From NCBI GenBank assembly GCA_022419385.1, contig JAJUBI010000005.1, positions 620,001-684,000 on the forward strand: a DNA stretch of 64,000 nt, written 5' to 3'. This DNA is from Paraconiothyrium sp. Pb-2020. Lineage: Eukaryota > Ascomycota > Dothideomycetes > Pleosporales > Didymosphaeriaceae. The notes under the pieces were generated by a model, which was not told the origin of the DNA, did not search any database, and saw only the letters and a list, made by a program, of their open reading frames with translations. Positions within the stretch are counted from its first letter, which is position 1; each line of letters begins with the position of its first letter. A program made the translations under genes and the position numbers. Below are positions 34,168-44,136 of the stretch, in pieces.

Positions 34168-36411
34168 ATGATGTCGCACAACTCCACGTTCGCGGTTACG
34201 CTGGCTACCCCGCAAAACGACGCGCTGTGCTCAACGACCCCAAAACCTCGACCGGGAAGGAAACAAGTATCGAAGGCATGTGTGTGGTGTCGCGAATATC
34301 GGATAAAATGCGATACTGCTGTTCCATGTCGAAACTGTAAAGCAAAGGGGCGAAAGTGCACATCTGAGCGTGGGCAGAAGGAAGTGCGCACGTTTTCTGG
34401 GGCCATAAGGTTGGTCGAATCCGCTGTCTGAATGGACTGTGGCTAACTCCCCGCGCGATGAAGAGAAATAGATCGGCTGAATGATTGTGTTAAAGAACTT
34501 CAAAAAAAGCTGCGGAAGCTGCAGCCGGACGAGACAAGAAAAGAAGAAGTTGAAGGTGAGGCAATAGAGCGCCCACTACCAGGAATCAGATCTCGAATTC
34601 AAGATCGAGCACCAGCAGTTCCTACTTATTTAGACCCACTTGCGGAGCTGGGTGTTAACAAGAAGTATTACAACTGGGATGTGGTCTCAATACAAGAGCC
34701 TCAGACTCACCAGCAAACGTACGGAACGTCGTCGTCTTTTTACTACATCAATCAGATGACTGTCTATATGAACGCTGTCTTGAAAGAAAAGCTCAATCAT
34801 GCGCGCCTTAACACTGTCTACAAACCAAATTACGTCGGTCCCGATGGCGCTGCGCTCCACACCAGCGACGATGGGTTTGACATGTCCAGATGTGCCGAGG
34901 AGACTTACCTGTCTGGATTCTGGAGCGACTTTGATATGGTTGCTCTCATTATCAATCGAGTCGAATTTGACAGATACTACGATGCACTCTGGCAATCTTT
35001 TCGAGCTGTACGACTTGCCTCGGCTCTCGTGGACGTCATACTCGCTTTATGCATGCAACGCAGTGCTCAAATATCTTCAGAGAATCTAGAACACCGTGGC
35101 TTACAGAACCCGGAAGTGGCTGGTTCATGGTGGCATCGCAGAAGCCAACGTCTTCTCGTCGACGATCTTGAAGAGCCTTCCATCGCAACCTTTCAGTGCC
35201 ACGTACTCAGTGTCATGTGGCTCTCAAATGCAGGGTTTCACAACACAGCACACAGCGTAATGGCGAGTGGCATCCGAACCGGTATCATCTTGGGTCTTCA
35301 TCTCGAACCTCCGGAGAGCCTACCTCTTGAGCACCGTGAATTCAGGAAACGATTATGGTGGACTACATACGCGCTGGAGATGAGATTCGCCATGGACCTC
35401 GGACGCCCTATTGCTGTAAATTGTAAACAGGTCACCTGCCGCCTACCGTCTGAGAAAGCTCCAATTCCCGACAGTGCAAAGAGCGCATCGTCATTCAACA
35501 TCCATCTGATCAAGCTACTTTTGGCAGGTCGGGCTGTCTACATTACCTTCTATCGCCAATGTGCGGAAGAGCTTGGGTTGAGGGGCAAGGAAACGATCTA
35601 CGAAGACCTCACAGTTCTAGAAGCATGCGCGGAATTTCTCGCTTCTAATATCGTCTACCTGCGAACTTGGGCGCAAGATGTTCCTAGCGCACTTCATACG
35701 ATCCCCGGTAGAGCATTCTCAGTCGACGATATAATGCTAAACTTCAGTGACGACGAAATAAATATTCCCCTAATACGACAAAGTATACTTCTAGAGCTTC
35801 ATTATCACACTGTGGCGATGAACCTGTTCCGCCCCTTCATCACCTTCTCGACAACGCAACGCCCAGCAATGCCGAGTACCCAGGCACATGCCTTTTCCTG
35901 CGCCAAGCATGCAGTTGCTATAACTAGTATCCTTCAACAAACTTGCTCTAAGTCAAGTTATCTAGACGGGATGCTTGAAGTGTGGCAATGGCAGTGGTCT
36001 GCAGCACTGTCCCTCGTCGGCTATGTCCTGGCTTATCCAAACAATCCCTTCTCCCCTCACGTTCGCCGCTCTGTCGATACCGCAATTTTGGTTCTGAACT
36101 CCTGTTCGAGGGACGTCGCAGCTGAAGTCATTCTCGAGCTAGTTGGGAAAGCTGATGCTTTACATCCCGGAGCCCAGCACTCGTGCGAGAATTTAGACTC
36201 CGCAAATTTAGCGGAGCAAGGTACACAGTCCCTAGACACACTAGTATCCGGTGGATTGGACTGGAATTTTGGGGACGGGTTCAATAGTATGGCTGGCTGC
36301 GTTGCCGATCTACCGGGTGGAAACGGCCTGATGTGTGGGACAGGCTCATCATTCGCGCTTGAAGGCTTTGATTATGGCGACCAGAGCATGTTCGATCTCT
36401 TGAACTTCTAA
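34168..36411 (+). CDS. Zn2Cys6 transcription factor with fungal TF domain
   Basis: Two exons: 34168-34409 and 34464-36411 (GTTGGT donor, CTAAC branch, AAG acceptor, 54 nt); 730 codons, 729 residues. The zinc cluster at ~37-65 reads C-x2-C-x6-C-x5-C-x2-C-x6-C (KACVWCREYRIKCD, then PCRNCKAKGRKC), preceded by a basic stretch. A coiled linker (EIDRLNDCVKELQKKLRKL) begins right after the intron. The middle holds the fungal-specific TF domain (VLSVMWLSNAGFHNTA, then RKRLWWTTYALEMRFAMDLGRP). The C-terminus is acidic and aromatic (LDWNFGDGF, GYDWNF-like, FDLLNF), consistent with an activation region. It is a nuclear DNA-binding regulator, likely of CGG-containing sites. Its location between two oxidoreductases suggests it controls them. 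Confidence 0.9.
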
Positions 36412-36986
36412 GGCATGGGTGACCTTCAACAATGATTAGCAGCAGCTATAAGGTATCTGTAGACTCAAACAATAGGCCGCGCTTCACATGTGGCGTTCTT
36501 AGCGTATCCGCGATTCCGAGGAGACGTCATCGCCCAAGCGCTTAGTTCCGCGAATGTGAGGGACCTGATTATAAAGCTAGAAGATTACAATCACTGGAAA
36601 GGAATTAACAATGACTGATTTGAGTGTATCTGCGATGCAAGCGGTTACTACGTCGACGACGTCGTGGTAAGGAAATACAAAATGCAATATTCCGTCCCAT
36701 CGATCGAATTAGCATCGATCGGACATTTGCCCCGGTAGGCTCAATAAGGTATTGTGGGTACAGCTAATCTTGAGGCATGCCGCGCTGACAGAATACCCCG
36801 CATATCGAGGGCGGAATCACCCAGCCCCCACCTGCGCGAGCCTTACAAATTTTCTTGGTCAACAATTTGCAATCAAGACGTTTTGCAACGGAGGAGCTTC
36901 TACAAAGCCAAGCCAAGTCTATGCTGACCTTCTGTCCTAGTCTGCGGATTCCTTCAGAGAAGCCTTTCAGATTAGCCTCCTCGATC
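36412..36986. other. intergenic, promoter of the quinone oxidoreductase
   Basis: Contains two direct copies of CATCGATCG (36698-36706 and 36713-36721), and two CGG triplets 10 nt apart (36720-36722 and 36733-36735). These could be regulator sites but are short enough to be chance. Confidence 0.3.
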
Positions 36987-38132
36987 ATGACAATGCGCGC
37001 TTGGATGCTTGATGGGCCGGGGGACCCATCTTCCTTCTACATCAAAGAAATGCCAATACCGGACGTACAGGAGGGCTGGGTTTTGATTCAAGTGAAAGCT
37101 TTCGGGTTGAACCGCAGCGAACATCACACGCTGATAGGTAATGAAATGTCCCGGAGAAGGGTCTGGGCTGTCAAAGCTGATGATGAAAGGTCTCGCGGAG
37201 GGTGTTACATTCCCACGAGTGCTCGGTATTGAAGCCGCCGGAATAGTGGTTTCAGCACCAGGTGGAGAGTTTAAGAAGGGCCAACAGGTGTGCGCGACGA
37301 TGGGTGGCATGGGAAGACAGTTTGATGGAGGTTATGCAGGTAATAATACGCCCTGCAGATGAGCTTACGAGAGCATACCTAACTTTCGGGTGAACAGAAT
37401 ATACGTGCGTACGGTCGGAGCACGTTGTTGCATTTCAGTCTTCTTTGAACTGGTCTATTTTAGGAGGCGTACCTGAGATGCTTCACACCACTTGGGGAGC
37501 TCTTGAGATCGGCATGGATGCTAAAAAAGGCCAATCGATCCTCATTCGAGGTGGAACTTCGTCTATCGGAATGGCTACTGCGGTCTTGGCCAAACAACTA
37601 GAGATGACTGTCTTTTCAACAACTAGGAATATGAAGAAAAAAGACGCGCTCCAAAATGTCGGAGTTGACCACGTCCTGATCGATGATGGCAATGTTTCTG
37701 CACAGGTCCGGGCGATTGCTCCTGAGGGTGTCGACTGTGCGATAGAGCTCATCGGAACGGATGCGTTACCGGATACGTTGAAAGCCTGCAAAGTCAAAGG
37801 CGTTACTTGCTTCGTTGGGATGTTGTCCAATCAATGGACCGTCAAAGAGTTCTACCCGATGTGAGTCCACTGATATCTTACCAGATATAGAAATCAATCT
37901 AATTTGCTAACGTAGTGGATACCTCCCTCACGGCGTAAGGCTGTCCGGTTATGCAAGCGGAGTGGACCAGCTCCCGGGACACGTCCTTCAGGAGTTTCTC
38001 GATGCTGTGGAAGCGGGAAGAGCTGTTGCGCCAATCGACAAGGTCTTTCAATTCGAGGAGCTAAAAGAAGCTCATGAGAGGATGGAAGCGGGCTTAGCGG
38101 TGGGCAAGATGGTAGTCCTGACGGGTATGTGA
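36987..38132 (+). CDS. zinc-less MDR quinone oxidoreductase / alcohol dehydrogenase-like
   Basis: Four exons: 36987-37137, 37190-37339, 37398-37860, 37916-38132; 327 codons, 326 residues. The N-terminal GroES-like part (VKAFGLNRSEHHT, then FPRVLGIEAAGIV) lacks the zinc-ligand cysteines. The Rossmann part has a variant nucleotide loop (ILIRGGTSSIGMATAVLAK) and VDHVLIDD. It is probably an NADPH-dependent quinone or enone reductase of the medium-chain family, cytosolic. The same frame is open upstream to an ATG at 36918 or further, which would add a short N-terminal extension; 36987 fits the family start best. It lies 575 bp downstream of the Zn2Cys6 regulator on the same strand. Confidence 0.88.
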
Positions 38133-39540
38133 CATAAATATGTCCGTTGCTGAGCTACATTAAGACTGAACAATACTTTCACCGCGTTGTTTCCATGGCA
38201 TCTCGCTGTTATCTGCGCTTTCTCAGTCCTACTGGCCCCCAATAGGTCACTTTTGAATGCGTCCTGGAAGTAGGATGTGATCGCTCGCACAGTTGTGTGA
38301 TGGTCCGATATACCAATATGTGTAATCTCAGCAAACGACTCCTTGGGAGGGGCCAGTTGGTTTCGAAAAGGGGCTGAAGATAGGATCAAGGCAGTGATTC
38401 GTACAACGGCTCCCGCTCCTTCGACGGCTCTTACCTATCCAAAGTACACGATCCCACACGGGCCTCTAGGTGGCCGATCATTAAACCCAAGTCTTCCAGG
38501 CCCTGAGGCCAAGATGCAATCTTCGGCATTATTGCAGATAGATGAGCATCGCAGATCCGACAATTTGCTAATTGCTGCTAGCGGTTCACACTAGTGTACT
38601 TAATCACGCTCGACGAAAGACTAGCTACATCTGGACACTAGCGTTGACCCAAGCGCTGTTCAAGCCTTGTCCACCTGCTCGATCACGACAAGTATCATCA
38701 TCGACCGAGCGAATCCGGCTCCTCCCGCACCCAGCCTTTGCTATCGGGCGTTGGAAATACGCCCTGTCCCAGCATACGAGGCGGTATCCTCTACCTTGGC
38801 TGCCAGCCGCATATCGCCCCCGGTTAATTTGCACAGTAGCTTACGCGGTGATCCTCAACGTTTCCCACGGCAAACCAGAAGTTATCAAGTGCAAAATCTA
38901 CTCCTCGAAGAAAACTGATTCCAGGACATACGCAGTGGGTTCCTCTGAACAGTGACCTCCTTGCATTCTGAATTCTCGCGTCCCTACTGGATTCAGCTGT
39001 GGGCAAGCGCCCCTGGGTGTTCGGCTACTGGTCTTTATCCGACGAATGAACGTAAGCTTGCCGCTGCACCAAGCTATTTCTCCTTTTGATCATCCGATTT
39101 CAATATCCTGGTCAGCTTCTGAAATTTTCCAATGAACGTCAATGTTCTCTCCTGTCGGTACCATGTCCCAGCCCAGCACGTGTGCATGGGGCTGCAGGTG
39201 GACGGCACTCTCTCGGAACCCGACGGTTCGTTCTCTTACCTGTTGTGTTCGCTCCTGAGTCCATGGCCTAGGATTACATTTTAACCCTGTCTAACGCTAG
39301 GAGAATACAAACATCCTAGACCGTGAAGGATTGATAACGTGTGCGGACACTAATGATCAACGGATGTCTCCGTTCGTGGATGGCGTAGACGAAAAGCACC
39401 AGGATCATGCCTGGGGGCTAACCGTTACACATCTAGCACGTACAACCAGTAGTTAAAGATACCAGCATCCTCACCGTGCTCAGCAGTTGCCGTCGATCCC
39501 TTCTTTGATACCTCTGGTCGTGGTGTCATCTCTCCACAAG
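38133..39540. other. intergenic, no supported gene
   Basis: About 1.4 kb. Frames at 38343-38594 and 38572-38955 (+) have no domain, signal or composition that supports a gene. The last part is the promoter of the next gene. Confidence 0.35.
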
Positions 39541-42054
39541 ATGTCTGAAGTAGAGTCTGAATTCGTTAAGAAAGGACTATGGGTGAACTGGAGCCAAGGG
39601 CCGGTCATGGGCCACACCCTAACGATTGACTCTTCAGTAGCCAACGTAGTGGTTGCCCTCCTCGCAATATGTACTTCCATAGGTACAGCGCAGTTCTTCA
39701 ATCTTGTTGTCTTTCTATACCACCAGTTCCGCGCTCACGGGGATCCGTCGGATGGACTTTATTGGCAACAGCAGGCTCTCCTGAGAACCCTTCCTACGCC
39801 CACAGCTTTGGTAGCGGATTATCTAAAGCTATGGTGGAGTTGGCGGGCCAAAAGCAAGAAAGGTACGTGAATCTGTACTATTGATAGTCACAGCGTCCCT
39901 CCCTGTACGTATGATCGAACGAATCTGAGTGATACTCTCTAGCACTCCTGCGTTCGTGGCTCATGGCCGCCTTTGTTCTTTGCTATGCCATTGCGGCAAT
40001 AGCTGCCGGCATCAGCACCTCCTATGTGGTAGACAACACCAATCTCGAAGTACTGGTCGACAGCCCCCTATGCCGGCTCGTCGATGTTCCTAAGCTCGCT
40101 GCCGATGCGAATGCATCCACAGCATTTGCGACTGGGATGATCCCCTACATACACACATACACGCAGAGCTGCTACCAAAATACCTCTACTGAACCTGCAA
40201 CTTGTCGGAATATCTACATACAACCCAAGGTCCCCCTGACAGTGGAAGCGGCTGCCTGCCCATGGCAATCATCTCTTTGTCTGGATGGTGAGAATCCCGC
40301 TAGGTCCATGGACTCCGGGTTGTTGGATGTCAGCAAAGCGTTCGGTTGGAATTTGAAAGAAAGAGAGAATCTATGGGTGCGCCGACGAACAACGTGCAAT
40401 GTGTTACCTTTGGAGGGCCATGAGGAACAACTCGATTTGTCTTCTCTACCCAGTGACGCCTTATCATTCAAGCCACTTCCCAATGAACCAGGATTTGGAT
40501 ACATGTTCGGCAACTACACTGATGTACCTCCTGAGATGCACCCGGAATACACATACAAAGTCAGCCAACTTTCTGCTAACCGCACCAATACCTACAGTTC
40601 CACGTAAGTCATCGCAAGGGAGGCGGACCCCAAATTCTACTGACAACTGTCGCAGAAGCACCATCACTCGCGTACATAGCCCTTCATTCATGTGGGGACT
40701 GAACTGGCGGACGCTCGACGAGATGAATCGAACCGACGCTGACGTAGCTCTCAACTTCATCTCTCTGAACAACGTGCTGTACCACAGACCCGTTGCAGAC
40801 CCTCTCTTTTCGGCACATCGAAATACTACCTATGGTAGTGAGGGGCCCTTGTCGCGCACGGAATACAAATCAGATAATCTTATTGGAGCCATAGGTTGTG
40901 CTGTCCAGGTATGGCATGGCTTCATCATGTCGAGTATAATCACTAACACATATCCTTCCAGCATCAATTCTGCGCGTCAAAGCCCAGTGGAGATAAGAGC
41001 TGCACTTCATTGACTGCTTTGCCATCTGATGACGCATCTCTTGCAGCACAATTTCCGGAGCTCACTGGATTACAGAAGTCGCTGATGAAACTCCTATGGG
41101 CGGCCAGCTTCCTCAATGATGTGACTAATGGAGCTTCTGCAGATGAGCTACTAGCCGCTGGTACGTACTGTGTCACGTCCAGGTTATGACGATTGAGGTG
41201 CCTAAAGCATGCAAGACGGTGGCATGCTCACAAACCCTTGTAACAAAGTCGCTGTTGCTTGTCGAACATTACTAATAAGGCCGTGCCATACAGGTCTCGA
41301 TATGAATGGTCTTGTGACCGAGCTACCGGACGATCAATGGCTTAAAGAAGTAGTGAACTGGGAGAACTACGCATGGGCAGGCTTCCAGATTATGCTTTCA
41401 GACGCAGCTATTGGCCCGATCCTACGCACCCAGTTGGCAGATAGCTACACCGACGCACCAGCGACGGCTGCTGATAGCACACTATGCCAGTCGATGAAGA
41501 TGCGTAAAGCTGGTGGCTTCGCGTAAGTATAATCATCTCGATGTGCCAGTCTACGACAATGTTGACCAGCCTTCAGAAACGTAAACGTCTTCGGTCTTGC
41601 CTTCATCCTCACTTTCTCCGCAATCATCTCCATCATCAACTTTTTCATCCTACGATTTTTCATCTTACTTACACGGTTCCGCAAGGCACTTGCACCGCGA
41701 CTGGATCGCTGGGTCAACGACGGGGTCTTCCAGCTACAGAGACGAGCTTTCGAAGCGAACGAGAGTACCATGTGGACGGATTTGGAGAAGGAGATACCAA
41801 CTACGGTCTATGACATGGCGATGTCCGAACTGCCTACGCATAGGCGAACAATCAGGCGCTCTGCGACCGCTGCTACGCTTGTAGACAAAGACGTGATGCT
41901 GAAGTGGGAATTGGAGGAACGGCGGCCTACAATAACGGAATCGCAGCGTTCCATGACTGCAGGGTCTAATACTTCCTTCACAGATAGAGGGTTAGTGTCG
42001 CAGGGTGAGATTAGTCTAGTGCAGCACTCGTCTCTTAGCGCGCATTCGCGTTGA
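39541..42054 (+). CDS. multi-exon membrane protein of unknown function
   Basis: Six exons: 39541-39862, 39943-40603, 40656-40908, 40962-41160, 41294-41522, 41577-42054; 714 codons, 713 residues, all introns GT-AG. Hydrophobic segments lie near the N-terminus (SSVANVVVALLAICTSIGTA), after exon 1 (LMAAFVLCYAIAAIAAGIST) and near residue ~560 (VFGLAFILTFSAIISIINFFIL). Between the second and third lies a large ~430-residue loop with many NxS/T sites and conserved-looking Cys/Trp (CPWQSSLC), so it is probably extracellular or luminal. The C-terminal ~140 residues are hydrophilic and Ser/Thr-rich, probably cytosolic. This layout occurs in lineage-specific Pezizomycotina membrane proteins of unknown role. 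I do not recognise a named domain. Confidence 0.8.
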
Positions 42055-42599
42055 TATCTTTCCGCCTATCGTTGGTTTGCTTCACAACATAGACCTCACA
42101 TGAATAGAATTTTTCACCATCTTTGTCGTGTGCTTGGCTTATTTCTTCGCTTGCTCACATACATTTACCCAGCTGTACTGGACCACGTGTCTCGTCATAA
42201 TTTCGGACCTCTGCAACATGGGGAAGGGTACATGGTTCATCGCGGATGACCAAAGTGGACGATATCACCACGAGACCACTACATCTCCAGGCAAGCTAAC
42301 CTACCACATGTTGCGAACGTGATTTTAAAGGACTGGGAGAAAAAAGATTCTGTAAACAAGAGGGGCAATGAAATCTACATGACTGTTTTCTCAATCGATC
42401 GACCAACACTAATCATTCTTGTCCCGCTTGAGCTCGCTCCTAAGTGTGGCAGCACTCAGTGCAAAGGCTCGATAAGCATGTTGCGCTTGTTCCCACCCCT
42501 TCATCCAGAGCCTACACTCCTTTTGAATACAAACAGCCTGCAAACAATCCTGGCTCATACTGGTCGCCTGAACTCTGCTCCTCTTCATGCGCGTACCCG
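42055..42599. other. intergenic between convergent genes
   Basis: Holds the 3' ends of the membrane-protein gene and the minus-strand coiled-coil gene. No gene supported. Confidence 0.35.
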
Positions 42600-43499
42600 T
42601 CACTCAGTGCCTGGGCTATCGGTTTTGGCAACGTTCTCGCCACCTTTGTGCTCGTCCTCTTGTCCATACACATCCGGGATGTTCTGTCCAGTGTTGTGCT
42701 CGAAGCTATTCACATTCTTGTATCTAACGAACTTCAGTGTTTGCGCCGAATTTTGACTGACCTCGGAATACACGACTGGAGGTGTGCAGAAGTTTGGTCC
42801 CATATGGGTGTTCGGGTGATTGCTCGTTAGCATTGGGTATGCGTCGAGGGGCGGCGGCTCCAGGGACATTTGGGCGTTCGGGGCATGTTCAAGAGATTGC
42901 TCAGAGGTGAAGATTTCTAGCGGTCCGTGACGGGTCGCGAACATCTGGGGCTGCGTAGAGTCGGCGCCTTGACTGTGCATTGATCGAGCTTGTGCTTTGA
43001 TTTCGCCGATTCGTTGCTTAGACGTAGCGATCGCCGCATTTGTTTCTTGCTGTTCTTTGGTGACCCGTCCCATGTGCTGTAGTAACTCCTGCTTCTTGCG
43101 AGTGTAGGTATCGATCAGGTGCAGAGTGTGGTCCTTCTTCGACGGCTTCAGCTCTTTGGGTAGCACGCTAACAGGTTCAGAGATTTGTTGATGGTCTGCA
43201 GCCGATTGCTCCTGGCCTTGACGATCCAGGGTTCCTGAGGCCTCGTCCAATTTCGCTTGCAACTGGTCGTTCTGTTTCTGTAGCTCTTCGACCCTATCCA
43301 TAACCTCAACGTAGTGGTCCGGGTCAATCGCAGTTGCGTTCTGAAGTTGCTCGCGGTGATTGCTCTCTTTTATCCGCAATTGCTTCTGCAACTTTGCCAC
43401 CTGCGCCTCCAACTCCTGCTCGCGCCTGCTCGGAGCGTCTTCGCTTCCGGGGAATGGGTTATGCTGACGACCTGCCTTCGGTTTTGATTTTGGAGGCAT
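42600..43499 (-). CDS. short coiled-coil protein
   Basis: Single exon of 299 residues from the ATG at 43499; the frame is open further up but without a better start. A basic N-terminus (MPPKSKPKAGRQ) is followed by heptad-rich coiled coil at ~28-110 (REQELEAQVAKLQKQLRIKE, VEELQKQNDQLQAKLDEA) and a second coil at ~130-190 (DTYTRKKQELLQHM, SKQRIGEIKAQA). The C-terminal third is Pro/Asn/Gln-rich and disordered. No known domain. It is divergent from the larger coiled-coil gene at 44137 with a 637 bp shared upstream region, which raises the possibility of a co-regulated or physically interacting pair. That is inference only. Confidence 0.7.
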   Translation of the reverse strand: MPPKSKPKAGRQHNPFPGSEDAPSRREQELEAQVAKLQKQLRIKESNHREQLQNATAIDPDHYVEVMDRVEELQKQNDQLQAKLDEASGTLDRQGQEQSAADHQQISEPVSVLPKELKPSKKDHTLHLIDTYTRKKQELLQHMGRVTKEQQETNAAIATSKQRIGEIKAQARSMHSQGADSTQPQMFATRHGPLEIFTSEQSLEHAPNAQMSLEPPPLDAYPMLTSNHPNTHMGPNFCTPPVVYSEVSQNSAQTLKFVRYKNVNSFEHNTGQNIPDVYGQEDEHKGGENVAKTDSPGTE

Positions 43500-44136
43500 T
43501 TTCTCGACTTCCAGTACTAGCTCGTTGAAGGGTGAGATCTGCGCACTATAACACAAGTCAGTCAAATACACTCAAATCGCGCAGCTATGCTTGGGATAGG
43601 GACCTGATTTGCTTTGAAAGACGTACCGTAAGCTCTGAAGTTTGCGCACACGCGAACAGGTAAGGTGGAGAGCTGGTCTACTCAGGAGCCTGTTGAACTT
43701 TCTGTAGGACGGTCAAGTGGCTCGAGTACTAGGTCACTAGCCTTAGAGCCAGAGTTGATTAACGAAGTCGACGTCCGCGCCTATCACAAAAGGTCGTGAC
43801 GCACGTCATCTAAACTTCTCTGGCCTCGACTCGCCCTCCCCAACACCCTCCATAAAGACCTGACGACCTCAAGTGGAGTAAACCTGGTCTTACATTTTCT
43901 GAGACTGTAAGTGACCCAAATCACCTCAGACACAAGCAACAAGCGCAAGCAGGACTCGGCTGATCGGGCTTTCCAGCTCAACTCCCAGCACATCTATCAA
44001 CTTGGCCGAACACTTCACCCCTGTTCGCAAGCGTACGCAGCGAAACAGGAACCTTCCGCAGTTCTATTAGTCTCTCAAGGTCCTGACATCCAGGACCCAC
44101 GAACCGAAAGCGCTGGAAGAGCGTACGGCGCGCGAG
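43500..44136. other. shared divergent upstream region
   Basis: Lies between two divergent coiled-coil genes. It should contain both promoters. No further feature recognised. Confidence 0.4.

Noticed and set aside
38343..38955. Two overlapping plus-strand frames between the quinone oxidoreductase and the membrane protein
   Set aside because: No motif, signal or transmembrane pattern, and the frames overlap each other in different registers.
42319..42830. Plus-strand frames of 128 and 145 codons
   Set aside because: They are largely antisense to the minus-strand coiled-coil gene at 42600-43499 and look like nothing known.
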